Shown here: positions 1-7,034 of the stretch, piece by piece
Position numbering within the stretch: position 1 is the stretch's first letter
Layout: every line of letters starts with the position of its first letter
DNA from: Actinomycetota bacterium
GTDB lineage: Bacteria; Actinomycetota; Thermoleophilia; RBG-16-64-13
Length of the DNA: 10,943 nt
Assembly: GCA_003157225.1 (NCBI GenBank)
Contig: PMIZ01000159.1
Span: 1-10,943 of the forward strand
Direction: 5' to 3'
Notes under the pieces: model-generated
Databases searched by the model: none
What the model was told of the DNA's origin: nothing
The model's input: the letters and a program-made list of their open reading frames with translations, nothing else
Made by a program: the position numbers and the translations under genes

Positions 1-323
1 GCGACCACCGGTCCGGACGCGTAGGCCCCCACGCCTATCACACAATGGGGCTTGAAGGAGCGCAGCAGCCTCCACGCGTCTACTCCCGCGACCGGCATGG
101 AGCCGAGGGTATGGAGAGTCGAGAGTCCCAGCCTGCGCGCAAAACCCCGGACGCGAACCACCGAGAAGGGAAAGCCGGCTCTCGAGACCAACTCCTTCTC
201 CATCCCGCGCGGGGTGCCACAGAACGCTACTTCGTGACCCCGCTGAGAGAGGACGTCAGCGAGCGCCAGAGCGGGCACCACGTGGCCCGCCGTCCCACCG
301 CCTGCGATCAATATGCGTGACAT
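1..323 (-). CDS. murG: MurG, lipid II-forming GlcNAc transferase, N-terminal part (runs off the window)
   Basis: MurG transfers GlcNAc from UDP-GlcNAc to lipid I on the inner face of the membrane, giving lipid II. Only the first 107 codons are present. They open with MSRILIAGGGTAGHVVPALA, the family's N-terminal glycine-rich loop at residues 8-14. The second loop is seen at residues 97-105 (GVGAYASGP). The TAGH form of the loop, in place of the TGGH of E. coli, is common in actinobacterial MurG. The ATG at 323 is well supported: GAGGTG lies at 334-329 with a 5-nt spacer, and the family motif starts four residues in. The start lies inside the end of ftsW, with a 68-nt overlap in another frame. 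The reading frame is intact to the window edge, so the truncation is only a window effect. Identification is very secure. Confidence 0.95.
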   Translation of the reverse strand, partial: MSRILIAGGGTAGHVVPALALADVLSQRGHEVAFCGTPRGMEKELVSRAGFPFSVVRVRGFARRLGLSTLHTLGSMPVAGVDAWRLLRSFKPHCVIGVGAYASGPVV

Positions 324-1584
324 TGGCGCACCTCACTGCTGCTGGCACCACCGATCGGGCGGGCGCACGTTTCGCGACCGCTAGGATCAATCCAACCGCC
401 ATCAACATCACCACGAGGCTGCTGCGGCCATAGCTTATAAACGGCAGAGGCACCCCCGTCAGAGGCAGGGCGCCGATGACTCCGCCGATATTGACAACTG
501 CTTGTAGCGTGACGAGCATACCGCACCCAGCGATCAGGTACCTGGCCATGGGATCGGCGCACCTCCGGGCGAGCCGCCAGCAGGCCACGGCAAAGGCTCC
601 GAAAAGGATGATCACGGCCAGGGCCCCCAGCAGCCCGTACTCCTCGCCCAAGATGCTGAAGATCATGTCGGTATGCGCCTTGGGAAGGTACTGGAACTTC
701 TGGATGCTCTCCCCAGGGCCCACCCCGAACCATCCCCCGCGACCCAGCGCTACCAGTGACTGCCAGAGCTGGTAGCTCGAGCCCTGCGGGTCGGCGCTAG
801 GGTTGAGGAACGAGAAGATCCGGCTGGTGCGTTCGGGGCTCGAGAGGATCACGCCCGCAGCCGCCGCCAACGAGGACCCGGCGAGCAAGATCCAGTGCTT
901 CGCCTTCATTCCGGCAAGCCAAAGCAGGCCGAGCAGGAGGCCACCAATGATGATGGCGGTGCCGAGGTCGCCCTCCAGGGTGACGAGCCCACACATTCCC
1001 AGGCCGATGATCCCGAACGGCCAAACGTAGGCTCCGAAGTTCCCAGTCTGAGCCCTGCGCATGGACAGCAGGTGGGCACCCGTGAGCACCAGGGCTAGTT
1101 TCGCGAACTCGGAAGGCTGCAACGTGAACGGGCCCAGTTTGAGGTAGCTGGACGCGCCACCCGCCGTACGGCCGAACGGAGGGATATGGACCAGGAGCAG
1201 CGCGAACCCGACCAAGCCCAGAAACGCCATCGAGGCAACCCTCAGTTTACGGTAGTCAGCGCGCCAAATGACTATCAATAGCGCGACTCCTACGGCGGTG
1301 GCGACAGACTGCGTGCGCAGCAGGCCGAACTTGTCGCCGCCCTCCACCGCTCCGGCCACCGAGACCGAGAGCACCATGCACATTCCCGTGACCAGCAGAA
1401 GTAGCGTGGTTATCCAGACCAGGCGGTAGGATCCCGGCGCCTCGTCCCTTAGCCTGGCCAACTGACTCCGCTCGGTAGGAGTGGCGACCGGCTGCGTCCG
1501 CTGAGCCCGAACGATCGCGTCCTGAGCAGCAGGCTGCGTGCGCCTGGCAAGGATGGATGTTTCCCGGACGACGGCCTGGCTCAT
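256..1584 (-). CDS. ftsW: FtsW, septal peptidoglycan glycosyltransferase (SEDS family)
   Basis: A 442-residue polytopic SEDS protein that polymerises lipid II at the division site together with a class B PBP. About 50 hydrophilic residues come first, then roughly ten hydrophobic segments between residues 54 and 404. Family motifs are LQPSEFAK (155-162), AHTDMIFSILGEEYG (303-317, with Asp306 aligning with the proposed catalytic Asp of RodA/FtsW) and LPLTGVPLPFISYG (373-386). Position in the dcw cluster next to murG favours FtsW over RodA. Oddities: the usual YGGSS reads YGRSS (Arg387), the usual PDLGT reads EGDLGT (204-209), and the family's GAxRW region reads GASSY (143-147). The N-terminal tail repeats RTQP at 15-18 and 29-32. 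The ATG overlaps the murD stop as ATGA, with GGGAAG 5 nt upstream. The last 22 codons overlap murG. Confidence 0.93.
   Translation of the reverse strand: MSQAVVRETSILARRTQPAAQDAIVRAQRTQPVATPTERSQLARLRDEAPGSYRLVWITTLLLLVTGMCMVLSVSVAGAVEGGDKFGLLRTQSVATAVGVALLIVIWRADYRKLRVASMAFLGLVGFALLLVHIPPFGRTAGGASSYLKLGPFTLQPSEFAKLALVLTGAHLLSMRRAQTGNFGAYVWPFGIIGLGMCGLVTLEGDLGTAIIIGGLLLGLLWLAGMKAKHWILLAGSSLAAAAGVILSSPERTSRIFSFLNPSADPQGSSYQLWQSLVALGRGGWFGVGPGESIQKFQYLPKAHTDMIFSILGEEYGLLGALAVIILFGAFAVACWRLARRCADPMARYLIAGCGMLVTLQAVVNIGGVIGALPLTGVPLPFISYGRSSLVVMLMAVGLILAVAKRAPARSVVPAAVRCANVTHIDRRRWDGGPRGARSGAR
329..334 (-). promoter_or_regulatory. Ribosome binding site of murG inside ftsW
   Basis: GAGGTG on the minus strand, 5 nt before the murG ATG at 323. 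It lies inside the ftsW coding region and supports a murG start that overlaps ftsW by 68 nt. Confidence 0.7.
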
Positions 1585-3038
1585 CGCTTCTTCCCACCCA
1601 GGCGAGTGACGAGGGCGCGAAAATGTTCGCCGCGCTCCTCGAAGTTGGAGTACTGGTCGAAACTAGCGCAGGCGGGCGCGAGCAGCACTACATCTCCGGG
1701 AACGGCCTTGCCCGAAGCGGCTTCAAGCGCGTGCTCCAGGTCTCCGGCGATGTAGGTGTCGGGAACGGCGGCCAACCCTTCGTGGACACGGACTTCTGCA
1801 AATGCCGCTTCGATGAGAGGAGTCGCCTCGCCTATCAGATACACCGCTTTGCAGCCTCTGGCGCAGGTGCGGGCGACCGGGCGATAGTCAGAGGCCTTGT
1901 CCCGTCCGCCGAGGATCAGATGAACGTTCTCCGCATATGCGTTGAGGGCGGTCAGGGTGGCCTCCACGTTCGTCGCTTTGCTATCGTTCACATACGTCAC
2001 GCCGTCGACCATTCCTGCCATCTCGAGGCGGTGAGATACTCCGGTGAACGTCCGCAGGCCCTCAGCCGCGGCCTCCGAAGAGACCCCGCGGGCCATGGCG
2101 GCGGTGCCCGCGGCCAAGCAGTTCTCCAGATTGTGAAGACCCGGCAGCCGAATCTCGTCCATACGTACGACCGGCTGCCGCAGCAGGAAGATCGTTCCGT
2201 CACTTGGCCAGGACTCGGGCCGGGCGCCGTGTTCGCCCACGGCGTCCTGACCCCTCGTGGAGAAGAAGACCACTCGGGGTGCGCGTTCGCGGGACGCGAG
2301 CTCCAGACCGAGTTCGGCGACTGCGCTATCGCACAGGTTGAGGACGGCTACATCCCCTTCCTTCTGGTTGGTGAACAGCTTCGCCTTGCAGGCGAGGTAC
2401 CGCTCCATGGTGCCGTGCCGGTCGAGATGATCCGGAGTGAGGTTGAGGAAGATCGCGGCCGCGGGGCGAAAACTGTGAACGTCCTCCAGTTGAAAACTGG
2501 ACACCTCGACCACTAGTTCTTCGTCGGAGCCGATCTCACCGGCGACCGAGGTCACGGCCACCCCGATGTTGCCGAGCACGCGGACGGCGCGGCCGGCGGT
2601 GGCGAACAGGTGCCCGAGCAGCGCAGTCGTGGTGGTCTTGCCGTTCGTCCCGGTGACGGCATCGAAGGGGTTCGGGAACAGCACGTAGGCCAGCTCCAAC
2701 TCGCTCCATACCGGAACCCCGTATCTGCCGGCGAGGACCACCGGTGCCGCCTCGGCGGGGATGCCGGGGCTCTTCACCACGAGGTCGGGCCGCGGCCATT
2801 CTTCGGCAAGCCTGTCCTCCGGCAGAAAACCGACCCCCGCGACACCGGCGGAGGCAAGGCTTGGTAGCGATTCCGGGGCACGACGGTCACTGAGAACGAC
2901 CTCGCGCCCCAACCAGGCCAAGGCCACCGCCGCGCTGGTGCCCGAACGGCTGGCTCCGAGAACCAGGACGCGTTTCACCTCGTCGGGAAGCCCCATGCCC
3001 CCCCGCACGATGAGCGACGGGTCTCTACCCCAGCTCAC
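1581..3038 (-). CDS. murD: MurD, UDP-MurNAc-L-alanine:D-glutamate ligase
   Basis: This cytoplasmic ATP-dependent ligase adds D-glutamate to UDP-MurNAc-L-Ala. The protein has 485 residues. An N-terminal Rossmann-like segment contains VLVLGASRSG (24-33). The Mur-ligase P-loop GTNGKTTT lies at 130-137, and DHLDRHG follows at 203-209. Lys218 in YLACKAKLF aligns with the carbamylated lysine of the family. HNLENCLAA is at 302-310, NDSKATN at 351-357, and the C-terminal LLAPACASFDQY signature at 452-463. NDSKATN and the SFDQY-FEERG block distinguish MurD from MurC, MurE and MurF. The GTG at 3038 overlaps the mraY stop as GTGA but has only AAAGGG placed very close to it. An ATG at 2996 (residue 15) follows a run of seven G and would give 471 residues, nearer the family's length. 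The start is therefore uncertain, but the identity is not. Confidence 0.95.
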   Translation of the reverse strand: MSWGRDPSLIVRGGMGLPDEVKRVLVLGASRSGTSAAVALAWLGREVVLSDRRAPESLPSLASAGVAGVGFLPEDRLAEEWPRPDLVVKSPGIPAEAAPVVLAGRYGVPVWSELELAYVLFPNPFDAVTGTNGKTTTTALLGHLFATAGRAVRVLGNIGVAVTSVAGEIGSDEELVVEVSSFQLEDVHSFRPAAAIFLNLTPDHLDRHGTMERYLACKAKLFTNQKEGDVAVLNLCDSAVAELGLELASRERAPRVVFFSTRGQDAVGEHGARPESWPSDGTIFLLRQPVVRMDEIRLPGLHNLENCLAAGTAAMARGVSSEAAAEGLRTFTGVSHRLEMAGMVDGVTYVNDSKATNVEATLTALNAYAENVHLILGGRDKASDYRPVARTCARGCKAVYLIGEATPLIEAAFAEVRVHEGLAAVPDTYIAGDLEHALEAASGKAVPGDVVLLAPACASFDQYSNFEERGEHFRALVTRLGGKKR

Positions 3039-4018
3039 GGCCCTTTGGGAAGACGCGTGTTGCTGAGGTAGTAGAGCGCGAACCCCGCCGCGGCCAGGAT
3101 GGCGGAGATGATCCAGAAGCGCACGATGATCTTGGTCTCCGACCAGCCCTTGAGCTCGAAGTGATGGTGAATCGGGGCCATCAGGAAGACTCGCCGGTGA
3201 AAGACCCGGAAGCTGAAGACCTGGATGGCGACGCTCATGGCCTCGATCACGAACAGCATGCCGACCAGCAGCAGCAGTATCTCCATGTTCGTGGCGATGG
3301 CCATGCCCGCCAGCGCCGCGCCGAGGGCCAACGAGCCTGTGTCACCCATGAAGACGGCCGCCGGGTGGGAGTTGTACCAGAGGAAGCCGACACAGGCGCC
3401 GGTGAGACACGCGGCCAAGGCTGCCAGGTCGAGCCGGCCCTGGAGGAAGGCTATTCCGGCATAGGCGAACATCGCGATGGCCACTGTCCCGGCGGCCAAC
3501 CCGTCGAGCCCGTCGGTGAGATTGACGGCATTGGAGAACCCGGCGATCAGCAGGAAGGCGAAAGGATAGTAGAGCCAGCCGATGTTCAGGCCCTGGCGCA
3601 CAAACGGGACCGTCAGCCGCGCATCCACTCCTCCGTAGCGCAAGGCAAGCCACACGGCCACTCCGACGAGCGGCACCTGCAGGAGCAGTTTCACGCGGGC
3701 GCTCAAGCCGAGAGAACGTTGCCGCCATTGACTGATGAGATCGTCGGCGAATCCGATCATCCCCGAGCCGACCGCTAGGATGAGCACCACGAAGCTCGAC
3801 ACCGTCTTGGTGGCAAAGATGGCGTAGGGAATAATCGCAGCGGCCAGGATCAGCAGGCCTCCCATCGTGGGAGTCCCCTGCTTGGCGCTGTGGCTCTCAG
3901 GAGTCAGTTCGCGGACGTTCTGCCCGATGCCCCGCCGTTGCAGCCACCGGATGAACCGCGGCCCGGCCACCATCCCGAATATGAGCGCGACGAGTGTCGC
4001 CGACAGCAGCTTGAGCAC
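3035..4018 (-). CDS. mraY: MraY, phospho-MurNAc-pentapeptide translocase
   Basis: MraY is the integral membrane enzyme that transfers phospho-MurNAc-pentapeptide from UDP to undecaprenyl phosphate, giving lipid I. The 327-residue protein shows about ten hydrophobic segments. The family landmarks appear in order: GTPTMGG (48-54), the Asp pair in GFADD (89-93), NLTDGLDG (166-173), FMGDTGS (223-229) and MAPIHHHFE (280-288), whose histidines are part of the conserved cytoplasmic loop. All catalytic residues I would look for are present. The start is GTG at 4018, sharing one base with the murF stop (TAGTG). AAGGGAG at 4033-4027 with an 8-nt spacer supports it. The stop overlaps the murD GTG, so coupling with both neighbours is likely. 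Confidence 0.96.
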   Translation of the reverse strand: MLKLLSATLVALIFGMVAGPRFIRWLQRRGIGQNVRELTPESHSAKQGTPTMGGLLILAAAIIPYAIFATKTVSSFVVLILAVGSGMIGFADDLISQWRQRSLGLSARVKLLLQVPLVGVAVWLALRYGGVDARLTVPFVRQGLNIGWLYYPFAFLLIAGFSNAVNLTDGLDGLAAGTVAIAMFAYAGIAFLQGRLDLAALAACLTGACVGFLWYNSHPAAVFMGDTGSLALGAALAGMAIATNMEILLLLVGMLFVIEAMSVAIQVFSFRVFHRRVFLMAPIHHHFELKGWSETKIIVRFWIISAILAAAGFALYYLSNTRLPKGP

Positions 4019-5442
4019 TATTCAGTCTCCCTTGTCCCCGCCCGGCGCTCGTCTACGAGCCGCTGAACCATCGTCTCCAGACGAATGCTTCGCGAGGCCT
4101 TAAAAAGCACGACATCACGCGGCCCGAGACCGCGGAACACCGGGGAAGATTCTTCGGCCGATGCCACGTGTCCTGCGCGGCAGTCCGCACTCGATCTATG
4201 CCTCGCTTCCCACGCGTCACGAAAGCCCTTGACCGTCTCCAGCGACTCACTGCCGACCCCCCACAACGCCCGCACGCCCACCTCTGCCGCGTAGGCGCCC
4301 ACCTCCCAGTGGAAACGCGCCGTCTCTGGTCCAAGTTCCAGCATATCGCCCAGCACAGCTACGGGTCGTTCTCCTCGCTCCGCGGCGACCCGCACTAGGT
4401 TGTCCAACGCCGCCCGCACGGCCGCCGGATTCGCATTGTATGTGTCATCGACCACCAGAACGCCAGGCAGTTCGATCAACTCGCCCCGGTGGCGGCTGAA
4501 CTGCGTCTCCGTGACGCCGCTCGCACACTCGCCCACCGGCAGCCCCGCCGCCCAGCAGGCAGCCGCCGCCGCCGCCACATTCTCGGCAACATGAGCAGCA
4601 ACGCGCCCAGTCTCCACCACAGCCTCACCCTCCGGCCAGCGCACCAGAAGCGCTTGTCCCCTCCCCTTCTCCGAGGGTCGCAGTGAAACCCGAACATCCG
4701 CCGTCGTGAGACGATCACCGGCGGAGAAGGTAACGGTCCTGCGACCGGCAACAGCAACAAAGGGCTGCAAAAGTTGGTCTTCCACCGGAACCACAGCCAC
4801 GCCATTCTCGCCGAGTTCACCCAGAAGCTCAGCCTTCGCTCGAGCTATATTCTCAATGGTGCCCAGAAGCTCAAGGTGGACTGGATGGATGTTGGTGATG
4901 ACGCCTACGTCCGGTTCTGCGATGCGAGCCAGCCGCGCTATCTCACCACTTCCTCGCATGCCCATCTCGACGACGACTGCATCCGTCTGGTTATCGATGC
5001 GCAGAAGCGTGAGCGGCACGCCCACCTCGTTGTTCTGGTTGGAGGCCGTCGTCGCCACTCGACAGACTCGGCCCACCATAGCGCCAAGAAGGTCCTTGGT
5101 GCTCGTCTTCCCTACACTTCCCGTCACGGCGAACACGACAGCCCGGGACTTCCGGCGAACCTCCCGCGCCAAGGCCCCAAGCGCCACCAGTGTGTCGTCC
5201 ACCTCATAGACGGGCACCGCACACGCCGTTGTCGCCGCCGTTGTCTCCATTACCACCCCGCAGGCGCCCGCCTCGACTGCGGCACCGACGAAGTCGTGAC
5301 CGTCGAAGCGCTCCCCCCTCAGGGCGACATAAAGATCACCACGGCTGAGCGACCGGCTGTCGATGCTGATACCCGTGACCGAGCCGGCCAAAGAAGCAAT
5401 ACCCAGAGCGCGCCCCGCTTCTTCCGCGCTGAGAGTGATCAC
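4018..5442 (-). CDS. murF: MurF, UDP-MurNAc-tripeptide:D-Ala-D-Ala ligase
   Basis: This cytoplasmic ATP-dependent ligase adds the D-Ala-D-Ala dipeptide to UDP-MurNAc-tripeptide, completing the pentapeptide precursor. Of 474 residues, the N-terminal substrate domain contains ISIDSRSLSRGDLYVAL (25-41). The P-loop is GSVGKTST (108-115), with Val where most Mur ligases have Asn, still within the GxxGKT pattern. NNEVGVPLTLLR (137-148) and DDTYNANP (332-339) are MurF signatures, and VAVLGDMLELG (361-371) marks the C-terminal domain. The late KGSR motif typical of the family reads KASR here (448-451). The start is GTG at 5442, overlapping the murE stop as GTGA, with GAGGAAG 6 nt upstream. The stop shares one base with the mraY start. 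Identity is secure; the two substitutions look like tolerated variants. Confidence 0.94.
   Translation of the reverse strand: MITLSAEEAGRALGIASLAGSVTGISIDSRSLSRGDLYVALRGERFDGHDFVGAAVEAGACGVVMETTAATTACAVPVYEVDDTLVALGALAREVRRKSRAVVFAVTGSVGKTSTKDLLGAMVGRVCRVATTASNQNNEVGVPLTLLRIDNQTDAVVVEMGMRGSGEIARLARIAEPDVGVITNIHPVHLELLGTIENIARAKAELLGELGENGVAVVPVEDQLLQPFVAVAGRRTVTFSAGDRLTTADVRVSLRPSEKGRGQALLVRWPEGEAVVETGRVAAHVAENVAAAAAACWAAGLPVGECASGVTETQFSRHRGELIELPGVLVVDDTYNANPAAVRAALDNLVRVAAERGERPVAVLGDMLELGPETARFHWEVGAYAAEVGVRALWGVGSESLETVKGFRDAWEARHRSSADCRAGHVASAEESSPVFRGLGPRDVVLFKASRSIRLETMVQRLVDERRAGTRETE
4027..4033 (-). promoter_or_regulatory. Ribosome binding site of mraY within the end of murF
   Basis: AAGGGAG on the minus strand, 8 nt before the GTG at 4018. 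It supports the GTG start, which shares one base with the murF TAG stop. Confidence 0.65.
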
Positions 5443-6989
5443 CGACGGCTTCCTCGCAAAGCCAGGAGCGCCTCGCGCGCGACCTCACGGTCATCGAAGG
5501 GCACGGTCCCCTCGGCGAACTCCTGCCCCGACTCGTGACCCTTGCCGAGGATGAGCACCACGTCACCCGCCCGCGCCGCCGACACGGCGGCGCCGATGGC
5601 GAGTCGCCGGTCGGGTTGCACTATCGCCGCGTGCGGCGACTCCAGCCCGGCAGTGATGTCGGCGATGATGGCCAGCGGATCCTCCGTTCGGGGGTTGTCG
5701 GAAGTGACTATCACGATATCCGATACCTTCTCGGCCTCGCGGCCCATGAGGGGACGCTTGCCCCGGTCACGGTCACCCCCGCAGCCCAACACCGAGATGA
5801 GCCTCCCTCCACTGAAGTCTCTGGCAGTCTCTACAACGTTGCGTACGGAGTCCGGCGTGTGAGCGTAATCGACCAACACCGCGAAGTCCTGCCCGGCGTC
5901 CACGGTTTCCATACGGCCCGGAACGCCCCGAAAACCCCGCAGCGCAGCCAACATCCGTTCCAGATCAAGACCCAGGCTCAGGCCGATCCCGAGCGCGGTC
6001 AACGTGTTGGCCACGTTGAAGGAGCCCATCAACCGGGTTGCTATCTCCAATCGGATATGACCCTCGTCGGCCGGCCCCGTAACGCGCTTCGCCGCCGAGC
6101 CGCGAACGACGAGGGTGCCGCGAGTACCTGATTGGTCGATCTGATAGTCGCTCCATTCCAAGTCGGCAGTCCCCCATCCCGGCACGCTGCCCGAGACCGC
6201 GCAGCTGATGACGCGGTCCCTGACGGACATCTTCGCTAGTTGAAGCCCGAAGGGATCATCGACGTTGATCACCGCGCAGGTCTGCTCCCTGGCGAAGTCC
6301 GGGTCGAGGAATAGGCGGCACTTCGCCCCGAAGTAGTCCTCCAGCGTCTTGTGATAGTCAAGATGGTCCTGTGTTAGGTTGGTAAAGGCCACCACGTCGA
6401 ACTCGATGCCGAGCGCGCGGCCCAGGTCCAGTGCGTGCGAAGATACTTCCATGACCGCCGCCCGGTCGCCCGCTTCCACCATCTGCGCCAGGTCGTGCTG
6501 CACGTCAAGGGCCTCCGGAGTGGTGCGACCGGCGGGCAGGACCCGCCCCCCGATGCGCCTCTCGACGGTACCCATGAGACCGGCCCGCAGTCCGGCCATG
6601 TCGAGCAGATGGGCGGCGAGAAAGGCTGAGGTGGTCTTGCCATTCGTGCCCGTGATGCCTACGGTGAGCAGTTTCGAGCTCGGACGTCCATAGAAGGTGG
6701 CGGCCACCAGTCCCATTGCCCTGCGCACGGACCTGACTACCACCTGAGTCACTGGAAGGTCGAGTTGGCGCTCCACACAAAGTGCAGCCGCACCGCGAGC
6801 CACGGCGTCCGAAGCGAAGTCGTGACCGTCGCGCGCGAAGCCGGCTACGCAGAAGAAGAGAGCCCCCGGGACCACCTGATCGCTCCGGTAGCTGAGTGTG
6901 GTTATGCCTGGGTCGGCCGCGCCGACCACGCGCCAGCCTTCGACCCCGGCGAAAAGGTCACTGAGTCTCACGGGTACGGATTCTATCAT
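5439..6989 (-). CDS. murE: MurE, UDP-MurNAc-L-Ala-D-Glu:meso-diaminopimelate ligase
   Basis: MurE adds the third residue of the stem peptide in the cytoplasm. The 516-residue protein has an N-terminal domain with SYRSDQVVPGALFFC (33-47) and the P-loop GTNGKTT (114-120). EVSSHALDLGR (181-191) and TQDHLDYH (206-213) follow. Lys223 in GAKCRLF aligns with the carbamylated lysine. The C-terminal domain has VDYAHTPDS (373-381), GCGGDRDRGKRP (402-413), DNPR (431-434) and GKGHE (482-486). DNPR is the established signature of meso-diaminopimelate enzymes, as opposed to the L-lysine type, so the cell wall is inferred to be mDAP-based. The start is ATG 6989, eight codons after an in-frame TAG, so it cannot lie much further upstream. 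No good ribosome binding site precedes it, unlike most neighbouring genes. The stop overlaps murF as GTGA. Confidence 0.95.
   Translation of the reverse strand: MIESVPVRLSDLFAGVEGWRVVGAADPGITTLSYRSDQVVPGALFFCVAGFARDGHDFASDAVARGAAALCVERQLDLPVTQVVVRSVRRAMGLVAATFYGRPSSKLLTVGITGTNGKTTSAFLAAHLLDMAGLRAGLMGTVERRIGGRVLPAGRTTPEALDVQHDLAQMVEAGDRAAVMEVSSHALDLGRALGIEFDVVAFTNLTQDHLDYHKTLEDYFGAKCRLFLDPDFAREQTCAVINVDDPFGLQLAKMSVRDRVISCAVSGSVPGWGTADLEWSDYQIDQSGTRGTLVVRGSAAKRVTGPADEGHIRLEIATRLMGSFNVANTLTALGIGLSLGLDLERMLAALRGFRGVPGRMETVDAGQDFAVLVDYAHTPDSVRNVVETARDFSGGRLISVLGCGGDRDRGKRPLMGREAEKVSDIVIVTSDNPRTEDPLAIIADITAGLESPHAAIVQPDRRLAIGAAVSAARAGDVVLILGKGHESGQEFAEGTVPFDDREVAREALLALRGSRR
5449..5455 (-). promoter_or_regulatory. 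Ribosome binding site of murF within the end of murE
   Basis: GAGGAAG on the minus strand, 6 nt before the GTG at 5442. It decides the murF start in the GTGA overlap with murE. Confidence 0.65.
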
Positions 6990-7034
6990 CGGTGGGGTCT
7001 TGCAGGCCGCGTCGATCGACCGGCGCTAGGGGCC
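6990..7034 (-). other. ftsI-murE intergenic gap with a 10-bp palindrome
   Basis: This 45-nt stretch lies between the ftsI stop and the murE ATG. It contains a perfect 10-bp palindrome, GTCGATCGAC, at 7011-7020. GCCG on one side and CGGC on the other could extend it into an imperfect hairpin with one bulged base. No T-run follows, so it does not look like an intrinsic terminator. I see no recognisable promoter hexamers. Function is unknown; an operator, an RNA processing site and chance are all possible. Confidence 0.35.

Noticed and set aside
45..320. Plus-strand open frames at the left edge
   Set aside because: They are antisense to murG, whose N-terminal glycine-rich loops are clear on the minus strand.
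1557..2516. Plus-strand open frame of 319 codons
   Set aside because: It lies opposite murD, whose family motifs are complete. The translation is rich in Gly and Arg with no recognisable domain, as expected of an antisense shadow in GC-rich DNA.
3161..3778. Plus-strand open frame of 205 codons
   Set aside because: Antisense to mraY. Its charged, low-complexity translation mirrors the hydrophobic codons of the membrane protein.
4774..5538. Plus-strand open frame of 254 codons
   Set aside because: Antisense to murF and the end of murE. No family resemblance in the translation.
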